A DNA stretch of 64,000 nt from Amycolatopsis methanolica 239 (GTDB lineage: Bacteria; Actinomycetota; Actinomycetes; Mycobacteriales; Pseudonocardiaceae). The stretch covers positions 4,278,001 through 4,342,000 of the forward strand of contig NZ_CP009110.1 in the NCBI RefSeq assembly GCF_000739085.1. The letters run 5' to 3'. The notes beneath the pieces were generated by a model. It made no database searches and was not told the origin of the DNA. It worked only from the letters and a program-made list of their open reading frames with translations. Below, in pieces: positions 24,908 through 34,241 of this stretch (position 1 is its first letter; each line of letters starts with the position of its first letter). Made by a program: the position numbers and the translations under genes.

Positions 24908-25354
24908 ATGACTGCTCACTCACCCACCCGCCGTACCGTCCTGACGACCGGGGTCGCCGTGGCAGGCGCCGCCGCGGGCACCGTGGTCCTGGCCGCCTGC
25001 GGCGGCGACAGCGGCACGTCCGGAAGCAGCCAGAACACCGGCTCGGCCGCGGCCGCCCCGTCCGGCACCACCGTCGCGGCGCTGAACGACGTCCCGCTCG
25101 GCCAGGCGAAGTCGGTCACGGTCGACGGCAAGCCCGCGATCCTGGCCCGGCCCACCGAGACCACCGCCGCCTGCTTCAGCGCCGTGTGCCCGCACCAGGG
25201 CGCGACGGTGGCTCCCGAGGGCGACGCCATCAAGTGCCCGCTGCACGGCTCGCAGTTCGACACCCTGACCGGCGCGCTGGAGAAGGGCCCCGCGGACACC
25301 GGCCTCACCCCCATCCCGGTCAAGGTCGAGGGCCAGAACGTGGTGACCGCCTAG
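24908..25354 (+). CDS. Tat-exported Rieske [2Fe-2S] lipoprotein
   Basis: A 148-residue protein with a twin-arginine signal (SPTRRTVLTTG), a lipobox LAAC (Cys31) and a short Gly/Ser linker. The Rieske cluster ligands are CPHQG (Cys94, His96) and CPLHGSQF (Cys110, His113). It would be anchored outside the membrane as an electron carrier; partner unknown. It is divergent from the ECF sigma operon. The stop codon TAG lies in the CTAG that borders the adjacent insertion sequence, so the protein end appears undamaged. Confidence 0.92.
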   Translation: MTAHSPTRRTVLTTGVAVAGAAAGTVVLAACGGDSGTSGSSQNTGSAAAAPSGTTVAALNDVPLGQAKSVTVDGKPAILARPTETTAACFSAVCPHQGATVAPEGDAIKCPLHGSQFDTLTGALEKGPADTGLTPIPVKVEGQNVVTA

Positions 25355-26334
25355 ACGAGTAATGCGTATCTCGGTTAGTGGTCGTAGGCGGTCAGTGATC
25401 GGGTGATGGGTTGGCCGGTGGCGCGGTTGTGCCAGATGGCGGCGGTGAGGGCCAGGAGGCGTTGGGCGACGCGGGTTCCGACGCCTTCGATGGTGCGTCC
25501 GCCGTGCTGTTCGAGGTCGAGTTGGCCTTTGAGGGTGTCGTTGACTGACTCGATGAGCTGGCGGATGGACTTGAGCAGCGGCTCGCCGGGATGGGGCCGG
25601 CGGTTGCGGTAGGACGGTCGGATCAGCCGGACCCCGCGCTCGGTGAGGTAGTGGTCGAGTTCGCGGGAGACGTAGCCCTTGTCGGCGATGATCAGCAGGC
25701 CGGGGCGGTCGGTGAGCAGGTGGGGTTCGTGGTCGCAGATCGCCATGAGTACCTGCCGCTCGTCGATCTTCGGGTCCGCCAGCGCCCAGGCCACCGGGAG
25801 TCCGGCAGGGGTGCAGACCAGATGCAGCCGCAGTCCCCAGAACCAGCGGGAGTGTGAGCGGCAGAAGCCGTACTTGGCCCAGCCGGCCAGCTCTGAGCGC
25901 TTGACCGTCGGTCGGGACCGGCCGCACTCCACCGGGGTGGAGTCGACGATCCAGGTGGTGTCGGTCCACAGGTCGGTATCGGCCGCCAGCCAGCGCATCA
26001 CGTGCTTGATCAGTGGCAGCGCAGCGCGCAGGCGACGGTTGTAGCCGGACTGGCCGGGCAGGTAGCGGAACGCGCCGGGCATCCGGGCGGGCAGGAACCG
26101 CAGCCAGCGGGCCTCGGAGGTGAACCCCAGCAACGCCTGGGCGACGGCCAGCGTGACCAGCTCAGCGTCGGTCAGCTTCGGCGGTCTGCCCATCCGCCGC
26201 CTGCCCGCGAGATGGTCGTCGATCTTGACGTAGAGTGCGGTGAGAAGGGTGTTCAGGTCGGTCGTCACAAACTGATCTTGGACACCCTTCACCTCACTCC
26301 GGGCATCACCCCGACTTACGCATTACTCGTCTAG
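25351..26334. mobile_element. IS982-family insertion sequence, complete
   Basis: The element has perfect terminal inverted repeats: CTAGACGAGTAATGCGTA at 25351-25368 and its reverse complement at 26317-26334. The outer CTAG on each side is self-complementary, so it may be a 4-bp target duplication with the true element at 25355-26330 (976 bp). It carries one transposase gene on the minus strand. Insertion lies exactly at the stop codon of the Rieske gene and separates it from the original downstream hairpins. Intact ends and gene suggest recent transposition. Confidence 0.88.
25375..26292 (-). CDS. IS982-family transposase
   Basis: DDE transposase of 305 residues. The N-terminus LNTLLTALYVKIDDHLAG and the segments LTDAELVTLAVAQALLGF and RYLPGQSGYNRRLRAALP are characteristic of IS982-type enzymes; WIVDSTPVECGRSRP and IIADKGYVSRELDHYL supply probable catalytic aspartates. 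The GTG at 26292 is preferred because GGAG lies five bases upstream; a second GTG at 26268 would give the shorter family-like start. No frameshift is seen, so it is probably active. Confidence 0.92.
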   Translation of the reverse strand: MKGVQDQFVTTDLNTLLTALYVKIDDHLAGRRRMGRPPKLTDAELVTLAVAQALLGFTSEARWLRFLPARMPGAFRYLPGQSGYNRRLRAALPLIKHVMRWLAADTDLWTDTTWIVDSTPVECGRSRPTVKRSELAGWAKYGFCRSHSRWFWGLRLHLVCTPAGLPVAWALADPKIDERQVLMAICDHEPHLLTDRPGLLIIADKGYVSRELDHYLTERGVRLIRPSYRNRRPHPGEPLLKSIRQLIESVNDTLKGQLDLEQHGGRTIEGVGTRVAQRLLALTAAIWHNRATGQPITRSLTAYDH

Positions 26335-26354
26335 GGGCAGCCGTCGCCCACCCC

Positions 26355-26393
26355 GCCGGCGGCGAAGCGCCGGCCGCGCCGCGCGAGCGGCGC
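26355..26393. terminator. Two hairpins between the IS element and crr
   Basis: GCCGGCG/CGCCGGC (26355-26361 and 26368-26374) and GCGCCGC/GCGGCGC (26376-26382 and 26387-26393, GCGA loop) sit just past the crr stop. They probably ended the crr transcript and, before the IS inserted, the convergent Rieske transcript. No T tract follows. Confidence 0.5.
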
Positions 26394-26846
26394 CTAGTCC
26401 CAGGTGAAGAGCTGCTCGCCGGCGTCGACGGAGCCGCCGGTGAGCACTCCCGACAGCGCCTCGGCGTCGGCGTCGAGCGCCACCACCGGCACCACCGGTG
26501 AGTACCCCGCCGCGGCGACCGCGTCCGGGTCCCAGCTGATCAGCGGCTGCCCGGCGCGCACCGATTCGCCCTTGACGACGTGCAGCGTGAAGCCCTCGCC
26601 CTTCTGCTGCACCGTGTCGATGCCCAGGTGCACCAGCACGCCCTGACCACCCGCGGTCGCGACGACGAACGCGTGCGGGTGCAGCGTCACCACCGTCCCG
26701 TCGACCGGGCTGAGCGCGTCCTGCCGCCCGCCCGCGGGCAGCACCGCGACCCCGGGGCCGACCATCGACTGCGCGAACACCGGGTCCGGCACCTCGGACA
26801 TGGGCGTGACCCGGCCCGGCACCGGGCTCAGCACGGTCACGCTCAC
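26394..26846 (-). CDS. crr: PTS glucose/GlcNAc-type EIIA component
   Basis: Soluble EIIA-Glc domain of 150 residues that passes phosphate from HPr to EIIB. The phosphorylated His73 lies in GVLVHLGIDTVQ, with the partner His in LHPHAFVV (His58). The N-terminus SPVPGRVTPMSEVPDPVF is typical. It overlaps the EIIB gene by 4 nt and is transcribed away from the DasR-like regulator gene. Confidence 0.95.
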   Translation of the reverse strand: MSVTVLSPVPGRVTPMSEVPDPVFAQSMVGPGVAVLPAGGRQDALSPVDGTVVTLHPHAFVVATAGGQGVLVHLGIDTVQQKGEGFTLHVVKGESVRAGQPLISWDPDAVAAAGYSPVVPVVALDADAEALSGVLTGGSVDAGEQLFTWD

Positions 26847-27079
26847 ATCAGGTCCTGGATGTCACTGGCGATCGTGTCCGCCTCCGGGCCGACGACGACC
26901 TGCACCACCGACCCCATCTTCATCACGCCGTGCGCGCCTGCCGCCTTCAGCGCGGCCTCGTCCACCAGCGACCCGTCCTCGAGTTCGCACCGCAGCCGCG
27001 TGATGCAGCCTTCGATCTCGACGACGTTGTCCGCGCCGCCCAGTGCCGCGAGGATCTTTTCCGGCCTGTCGTCCGCCAC
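26843..27079 (-). CDS. PTS EIIB component, glucose/GlcNAc family
   Basis: Separate EIIB domain of 78 residues; the phosphorylated Cys25 is in EIEGCITRLRCEL, the family motif. In Streptomyces the GlcNAc EIIB is likewise a separate small protein (NagF). The GTG start at 27079 is chosen because GGAGG lies upstream and the domain begins here. It is the first gene of the EIIB-EIIA pair and is divergent from the GntR regulator, with a dre-like operator in between. Confidence 0.94.
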   Translation of the reverse strand: MADDRPEKILAALGGADNVVEIEGCITRLRCELEDGSLVDEAALKAAGAHGVMKMGSVVQVVVGPEADTIASDIQDLM

Positions 27080-27124
27080 GGCGGCCTCCTTCTCTGCTTG
27101 CCGAACACGAACCCGTAACGGTGG

Positions 27125-27154
27125 TTGACACCTGCCCGGGTAGCGGAGCATTCT
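27125..27154 (+). promoter_or_regulatory. Candidate promoter of the GntR-EIIC-HPr operon
   Basis: A consensus -35 TTGACA (27125-27130) and a -10 CATTCT (27149-27154) are 18 bp apart. The expected transcription start near 27161 lies just ahead of the dre-like site at 27167-27182, so bound repressor would block initiation or escape. Confidence 0.5.
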
Positions 27155-27166
27155 GCCCCATCAAGA

Positions 27167-27182
27167 AATGGTCTAGACCGGA
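27167..27182. promoter_or_regulatory. dre-like operator for a DasR-type repressor
   Basis: AATGGTCTAGACCGGA contains the palindromic core TGGTCTAGACC of the DasR responsive element (ACTGGTCTAGACCAGT in Streptomyces). It lies between the EIIB-EIIA pair and the GntR-EIIC-HPr genes, so one site could control both units. Confidence 0.85.
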
Positions 27183-27242
27183 ACGTACCAATTCCCGGCC
27201 GCCGGTGCGACCCCGGAAACCAACCCGAAACCTGGAGGTGGC

Positions 27243-28010
27243 ATGGCGCAGACCGCGACCACCGCCGACCGCGTGGTGGACGGGCCGACGCCGAAACACG
27301 CGCAGCTGCGCGAGATCCTGCGGCGCTCGATCGAGCGCGAGCTGCCGCCGGGGTCGCCGATCCCGTCGGAGCGCGAGCTGGCCGAGCGCTACCGGGTGTC
27401 CCGGCTGACGGTCCGCTCCGCGATCGGCAAGCTCGTCGAGGAAGGCCTGCTCACCAGGGCCCGCGGGAAGGGCACCTTCACCGCGACGCGGCGCATGGAG
27501 CTGCAGCTGTACCTGATGTCGTTCACCGACGACATGCGCCGCCGCGGCCTGACGCCGGCCACCGAGCTGCTGCACTGCGCGCTGGAGACCCCACCCGCGG
27601 AGACCGCGGGCGCGCTGGGGCTGGGCGTGCGCGAGCAGGCGTACCGGCTGGTGCGCCGCCGCCGCGCGGACGGCACCCCGCTGGCCGTCGAGCGCGGCTG
27701 GTACCACCCGGGCCGGGTGCCCGGGCTGCCGGATCTGGACCTGACCTCCTCGCTGTACGAGCAACTCGCGCAGCGCTACGACCTCCGCTTGGACCACGCC
27801 CGCCAGACGGTGTGGTCGGAAGCGGCGGACCGGGAGACGGCGCGGCTGCTCGGCATCCGCGCCGGCGACCCGCTCCTGGTCTTCCGCCGGGTCTCCAGCG
27901 CGTCCGGAGTCCCCGTGGAGGACATGACCTCGTGGTACCGGGGCGACCGGTACGAGGTGTCCATGCAACTCGATCGCACAGTCCCCGCCGAACACGGAGG
28001 TAACCCGTGA
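27243..28010 (+). CDS. GntR/HutC-family regulator, DasR-like
   Basis: A 255-residue repressor. The winged helix domain (about 15-85) contains IPSERELAERYRVSRLTVRS and the wing GLLTRARGKGTFTA; the UTRA effector domain (about 95-240) follows, with EDMTSWYRGDRYEVS near the end. In Streptomyces DasR binds glucosamine-6-phosphate and controls GlcNAc uptake and development; position among PTS genes and the dre-like site upstream argue for the same ligand class. The stop overlaps the EIIC start (GTGA). It is probably autoregulated. Confidence 0.9.
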   Translation: MAQTATTADRVVDGPTPKHAQLREILRRSIERELPPGSPIPSERELAERYRVSRLTVRSAIGKLVEEGLLTRARGKGTFTATRRMELQLYLMSFTDDMRRRGLTPATELLHCALETPPAETAGALGLGVREQAYRLVRRRRADGTPLAVERGWYHPGRVPGLPDLDLTSSLYEQLAQRYDLRLDHARQTVWSEAADRETARLLGIRAGDPLLVFRRVSSASGVPVEDMTSWYRGDRYEVSMQLDRTVPAEHGGNP

Positions 28011-29242
28011 GCGCCACCGTCGCAGATGGAACCAAGGGCAAAGGGAGGGGGATGGCGGGGCTGCAGCGCTTCGGCCGCAGCCTCATGCTCCCCATCGCCA
28101 CCCTGCCCGCCGCAGGCCTGCTGAGCCGTCTCGGGCAGGACGACCTGCTCGGCAAGGACGGTCTCGGCTGGGACAAAGTCGCCGCCGTGCTCGCCGCGGC
28201 AGGCGGTGGCCTGTTCGACTGGCTGCCGCTGCTGTTCGCGGTCGGCATCGCCGTCGGCTTCGCGCGCAAGGGCGACGGCTCGACCGGTGTCGCCGCCGCT
28301 GTCGGGTTCGTGGTGTTCAGCAAGGTCGTGCAGGTGTTCGCGCCGATCAGCGACCTGGAAGGCTTCAAGGAGGGCTGGTACCTGCAGCCCATCAAGTGGC
28401 CCTACAGCGTGCTGGGCGGCATCGTGGTCGGCTTGGTCACCGCCGTGCTGTGGCAGCGTTTCCACCGCGTGAAGCTCCCGCCGTACCTGGCGTTCTTCGG
28501 CGGCCGCCGGTTCGTGCCGATCATCAACTCGGTGGTGCTGCTGCTGATCGGCGTCGTGTTCGGCCTGATCTTCCCGGCCGTGGACAACGCGATGCAGTGG
28601 CTCGGTGACGCGGTGACCGGCAACGACGTAGCCGGCGGCGGGATCTACGGCCTGCTCAACCGCCTGCTGCTGCCGATCGGCCTGCACCAGCTGATCAACG
28701 TGCCGGTGTGGTTCATCTTCGACGGCGGCGACATCACCAACTTCTTCAACGGCGACCCCAACGCCGGCGCGTTCACCACCGGCTTCTTCCCGATCTTCAT
28801 GTTCGCATTGCCCGCCGCCGCGCTGGCGATCTGGCAGAGCGCGCGGCCGGGCCAGCGCAAGGTCGTCGGCGGCATCATGATCGCCGGTGCGGTCACCTCG
28901 TTCCTGACCGGCGTGACCGAGCCGATCGAGTTCGCGTTCATGTTCGTCGCGTGGCCGCTGTACCTGATCCACGCGGTGCTGACCGGCTTGTCGCTGGCCA
29001 TCTGCAACGCGCTGGACATCCACCTCGGGTTCTCGTTCTCGGCCGGGTTCATCGACTTCGCGCTGAACTCGTCGGCGCCGGCGGCGAACCGGGCGTGGCT
29101 GCTGATCCCGATCGGCCTGGTGTACGCGGTGATCTACTACTTCCTGTTCCGGTGGGTGATCACGAAGTGGAACCTGCGCACGCCGGGCCGGGAGGACGAC
29201 GCCGAGCAGCCGGCCGCCGACGCCGCCACGCCCAGCAAGTGA
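28007..29242 (+). CDS. PTS EIIC component, glucose/N-acetylglucosamine type
   Basis: Membrane permease of 411 residues with roughly ten hydrophobic segments. The N-terminal GRSLMLPIATLPAAGLLSRL, the sugar-pocket region LPIGLHQLINVPVWF and the conserved LTGVTEPIEFAFMF are standard for the Glc/GlcNAc EIIC family. EIIB is not fused, matching the separate EIIB gene upstream. Choice between glucose and GlcNAc is not decided by sequence, but DasR-type control favours GlcNAc. Translation is coupled to the regulator gene. Confidence 0.93.
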   Translation: MSATVADGTKGKGRGMAGLQRFGRSLMLPIATLPAAGLLSRLGQDDLLGKDGLGWDKVAAVLAAAGGGLFDWLPLLFAVGIAVGFARKGDGSTGVAAAVGFVVFSKVVQVFAPISDLEGFKEGWYLQPIKWPYSVLGGIVVGLVTAVLWQRFHRVKLPPYLAFFGGRRFVPIINSVVLLLIGVVFGLIFPAVDNAMQWLGDAVTGNDVAGGGIYGLLNRLLLPIGLHQLINVPVWFIFDGGDITNFFNGDPNAGAFTTGFFPIFMFALPAAALAIWQSARPGQRKVVGGIMIAGAVTSFLTGVTEPIEFAFMFVAWPLYLIHAVLTGLSLAICNALDIHLGFSFSAGFIDFALNSSAPAANRAWLLIPIGLVYAVIYYFLFRWVITKWNLRTPGREDDAEQPAADAATPSK

Positions 29243-29255
29243 GGGAAGGACGAAC

Positions 29256-29522
29256 ATGCCGCAACGACGTGTGACCGTCGCCAGCAAGGTGGGCCTGCAC
29301 GCCCGGCCCGCCGCACTGGTCGCGAAGACCGCGGCCGCGCAGGCCGTGCCGGTGACGATCGCCAAGGACGGCGGAGACCCGGTGCCCGCCGGGAGCCTGC
29401 TCAGCCTGATGACGCTGGCGGCCGGCCACGGTGACGAGGTGGTCATCGCCGCCGAGGGCGACGGCGCGGAGGCCGCGATCGACGCGGTCGCCGAACTGGT
29501 CGCCAGCGACCTCGACGCCTGA
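29256..29522 (+). CDS. ptsH: PTS phosphocarrier protein HPr
   Basis: The general PTS phosphocarrier, 88 residues. His15 is in KVGLHARPAALVA, and Ser47 in PAGSLLSLMTLAA corresponds to the regulatory serine of Gram-positive HPr. It lies 13 bp after EIIC with AGGGAAGG upstream of its ATG, and is followed by a strong terminator. No EI gene (ptsI) occurs in the window, so phosphate must come from an EI encoded elsewhere. Confidence 0.96.
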   Translation: MPQRRVTVASKVGLHARPAALVAKTAAAQAVPVTIAKDGGDPVPAGSLLSLMTLAAGHGDEVVIAAEGDGAEAAIDAVAELVASDLDA

Positions 29523-29527
29523 TCCGA

Positions 29528-29563
29528 CGGCGGCTGTCCCCGGCGCGGGACAGCCGCCGTTTA
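29528..29563 (+). terminator. Strong intrinsic terminator after ptsH
   Basis: A perfect 13-bp stem, CGGCGGCTGTCCC (29528-29540) and its complement (29547-29559), with a 6-nt loop and TTTA after it. It begins five bases past the ptsH stop region and ends the PTS operon. Confidence 0.9.
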
Positions 29564-29574
29564 GGCTTTGCGGT

Positions 29575-30390
29575 ATGCGGAGCCTCGAGCGGATCGATCA
29601 GTGGCCTGCCCCGCACGCGGCGGCGGCCGTGGTGCGGGCGGACGGAACGGTGGCGGGCAGCCACGGCGACACCGCGCGCACGTTCCGGCTGGCCTCGGTG
29701 ACCAAGTTGCTCACCGCGTACGCGGCGCTGATCGCGGTCGAGGAGGGCGTGGTCGAGCTGGACACGCCGGCCGGGCCGGAGGGTTCGACGATCCGGCACC
29801 TGCTCGCGCACACCGCGGGCCTCGGCTTCGACTCCGACCGGGTGATGGCCCAGCCGGGCACGCGGCGCATGTACTCCAACGCCGGCTTCCAGGTCCTCGG
29901 CGACGCGCTGGCCGAGCACTCGGGCATCCCGTTCGCCGGGTACCTGACCGAGGCGGTGCTGGCCCCGCTGGGCATGACGTCGACCCGGCTGGAGGGCTCC
30001 CCCGGCGCCGGCGGGGTGTCGTCGGTCGACGACCTGGCGCGGTTCGCGGCCGAGTTGCAGGCGCCGAAGCTGCTCGACCCGGCAACCCTGCGCGCGGCCA
30101 CGTCGGTCGCGTTCCCAGGGCTGAACGGGGTGCTGCCCGGGCTCGGGCACCAGAAGCCCAACGACTGGGGGCTGGGCTTCGAAATCCGCGACTCGAAGAG
30201 TCCACACTGGACGGGAGCGGACAGCTCGCCGCGGACCTTCGGGCACTTCGGGCAGTCCGGCACGTTCCTGTGGGTGGACCCGGACGCGGGCGCGGCGTGC
30301 GTCGTACTGACGGACCTGGACTTCGGACCGTGGGCGATCGAGGCGTGGCCGCCCTTCACCGACGCCGTGCTGGCAGAACTGCGCGCCTGA
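29575..30390 (+). CDS. Serine hydrolase of the beta-lactamase / DD-peptidase (class C) fold
   Basis: A 271-residue protein with all three penicillin-recognising motifs: SVTK (Ser41 and Lys44 in RLASVTKLL), YSN (Tyr99 in RRMYSNAGF) and HFG in TFGHFGQSGTFLW. There is no signal peptide, so it is probably cytoplasmic and acts as an esterase or peptidase rather than as an exported beta-lactamase. A -10-like TAGGCT ends seven bases before the ATG, suggesting leaderless transcription, and the HPr terminator separates it from the PTS operon. Confidence 0.88.
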   Translation: MRSLERIDQWPAPHAAAAVVRADGTVAGSHGDTARTFRLASVTKLLTAYAALIAVEEGVVELDTPAGPEGSTIRHLLAHTAGLGFDSDRVMAQPGTRRMYSNAGFQVLGDALAEHSGIPFAGYLTEAVLAPLGMTSTRLEGSPGAGGVSSVDDLARFAAELQAPKLLDPATLRAATSVAFPGLNGVLPGLGHQKPNDWGLGFEIRDSKSPHWTGADSSPRTFGHFGQSGTFLWVDPDAGAACVVLTDLDFGPWAIEAWPPFTDAVLAELRA

Positions 30391-32411
<2,021 letters not shown>

Positions 32412-32416
32412 GCCAG

Positions 32417-32450
32417 AGGGGGCGCCTCCCGCCCCGGGGAGGCGCCCCCT
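32417..32450. terminator. Hairpin between convergent protease and dehydrogenase genes
   Basis: AGGGGGCGCCTCCC (32417-32430) pairs perfectly with 32437-32450 across a 6-nt loop. It lies between the trypsin stop and the stop of the convergent dehydrogenase, and probably serves both directions. There is no T tract. Confidence 0.8.
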
Positions 32451-33391
32451 CACAGCGTCATGACCCGGACCGGGTTCCCGTCCCGCCACGCGGCGATGTC
32501 CTCGACCGCGTCGCGGTAGAAGATCTCGTACACCTCGCGCGTGACGTAGCCGAGGTGCGGGGTCAGCGTGGCGTTGCGCATCGCGCGCAGCGGGTGGTCG
32601 GCAGGCAGCGGCTCGATGTCGTAGACGTCCAGCGCGGCGCGGATGCGGCGCTCCCGCAGCGCGTCGAGCAGCGCCTGCTCGTCGATGATCGGGCCGCGCG
32701 AGGTGTTCACCAGCAGCGCGCCCGGCTTCATCGCGGCCAGCTCGGCCGCGCCGACCAGCCCGCGGGTTCGCTTGGACAGCACCAGGTGCACCGACAGGAC
32801 GTCCGCGCGGGCGAACAGGTCCTCTTTGGACACCGCGGTGACGCCATGCTCGGCGGCCCGCTCGGCGGTCAGGTTCTGGCTCCAGGCAATGGTTTCCATG
32901 CCGAACGCCTGACCGATGCGCGCCACCTGCTGGCCGAGATTGCCCAGCCCGAGCAGGCCGAGCGTCTTATCGTGCAGCCCGATGCCGACGGTGGACTGCC
33001 ACGCGCCGTCCCGCATGGCGGCCAGCTCGGTCTCCAGGTGCCGCTGCGCGGCGAGGATGAGCGCCCAGGTGTGCTCGGCCGTCGGGTGGGGCAGGTAGCC
33101 GGTGCCGCAGACCGTGATGCCCAGCCGCTCGGTGGCCTTGAGGTCGATGGCCGCGTTCCGGCGCCCAGTGCTCACGAGGAGCTTCAGGTCGGGCAGCCGC
33201 TCGAGCACCTCGGCGGTGAACCGGGTGCGCTCCCGCATCGCGACGACAACCTCCGCGCCGGCCAGCCGCCGGACCAGCTCGTCGTGATCGCCCACGTACG
33301 AGGTGATCACCTCGACCTCGGCTCCCAGCGAATCCCAGTCCGCGAGGCTCCGCGCGACGTCCTGATAGTCGTCCAGCACCACGATCTTCAT
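32450..33391 (-). CDS. D-2-hydroxyacid dehydrogenase family protein
   Basis: NAD-dependent dehydrogenase of the SerA/LdhA type, about 313 residues. The Rossmann motif is GLLGLGNLGQQVARIGQAFG; the catalytic set is Arg in NTSRGPIID, Glu in VYDIEPLP and His in TPHLGYVTREV. The substrate is unknown. ATG at 33391 is preferred; a GTG at 33400 would add three residues. It lies 10 bp after aroE on the same strand and marks the junction between the accessory block and the conserved aroE-mltG backbone. Confidence 0.9.
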   Translation of the reverse strand: MKIVVLDDYQDVARSLADWDSLGAEVEVITSYVGDHDELVRRLAGAEVVVAMRERTRFTAEVLERLPDLKLLVSTGRRNAAIDLKATERLGITVCGTGYLPHPTAEHTWALILAAQRHLETELAAMRDGAWQSTVGIGLHDKTLGLLGLGNLGQQVARIGQAFGMETIAWSQNLTAERAAEHGVTAVSKEDLFARADVLSVHLVLSKRTRGLVGAAELAAMKPGALLVNTSRGPIIDEQALLDALRERRIRAALDVYDIEPLPADHPLRAMRNATLTPHLGYVTREVYEIFYRDAVEDIAAWRDGNPVRVMTL

Positions 33392-33401
33392 GGTGTTCAC
33401 G

Positions 33402-34241
33402 CTAGTCCAGGGGCAGCGGCAGGATGCCGCCCGTCGCCTCCCGCAGGGCGTCGCGCATCGCCTCGCGCGGCGCCGGCCTGCCGGTGAAGTGCTCGACCTG
33501 GCCGAACGCCTGGTGCAGCAGCATGTCGAGTCCGGTGGCGACCCGTCCGGCGGCCGCCTCGGCCAGCGGCGTCGGCCACGGGTGGTAGATCACGTCCAGC
33601 ACGCACGGGGCCGCGGCCAGCTCGGCCGCGTGCTCCGCGACCGCCGCGGGCGGCACCGTGCTCACCAGCACCGCGCAGTCGGCGGCGAGCTTGCCGAAGT
33701 CCGCCGAGGCCCACACGCGCACGTCGGCCTCGACACCGGCCCGGCCGGCCGCCTCGACCGTCTCCCGTGCCCTGGCCGGGTCGCGGACCACCAGCACCGC
33801 GCGCCGGATGCCCAGCTCCGCGAACGCCACGACGGTCGCGGCCGCCGTGCCGCCCGCGCCGAGGACCAGGCCGGCCTCCCCGCCGGTGAACCCGCCGGCA
33901 CACCGCAGCGCCCCGGCGACGCCGTCGACGTCCGTGCAGTCGGCCAGCCACCCGTCCGCGGTCGGCACCAGCGTGTTGGCCGCGCCCGCCGCCACCGCCC
34001 GCGGCGTGGCCGCGCTCGCGAAGTCCAGCGCGGCCCGCTTGCCCGGCATGGTCACCGACAGACCGGCCCACTCCGGGCCGAGCCCGCGCACGAACCCGGG
34101 CAGCCCCGCGGCGTCCATCTCGACGCGCTCGTAGGTCCAGCCGTCCAGGCCGAGCGCGGTGTACGCGGCGGTGTGCAGCACTGGCGACAGCGAGTGCCCC
34201 ACCGGCTTGCCCAGCACCGCCGCCCTGCGCTCAGTACGCAC
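33402..34241 (-). CDS. aroE: Shikimate dehydrogenase
   Basis: Reduces 3-dehydroshikimate with NADPH. The 279 residues contain the shikimate-binding GKPVGHSLSPVLHTAAY with two serines, the catalytic lysine in VTMPGKRAA, ADCTDVDGVAGAL, and the nucleotide motif LGAGGTAAATVVAF. It overlaps mltG by 11 nt. It is separated from aroC-aroK-aroB-aroQ by about 12 kb; in mycobacteria aroE, the prepilin peptidase and mltG are adjacent. Confidence 0.96.
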   Translation of the reverse strand: MRTERRAAVLGKPVGHSLSPVLHTAAYTALGLDGWTYERVEMDAAGLPGFVRGLGPEWAGLSVTMPGKRAALDFASAATPRAVAAGAANTLVPTADGWLADCTDVDGVAGALRCAGGFTGGEAGLVLGAGGTAAATVVAFAELGIRRAVLVVRDPARARETVEAAGRAGVEADVRVWASADFGKLAADCAVLVSTVPPAAVAEHAAELAAAPCVLDVIYHPWPTPLAEAAAGRVATGLDMLLHQAFGQVEHFTGRPAPREAMRDALREATGGILPLPLD

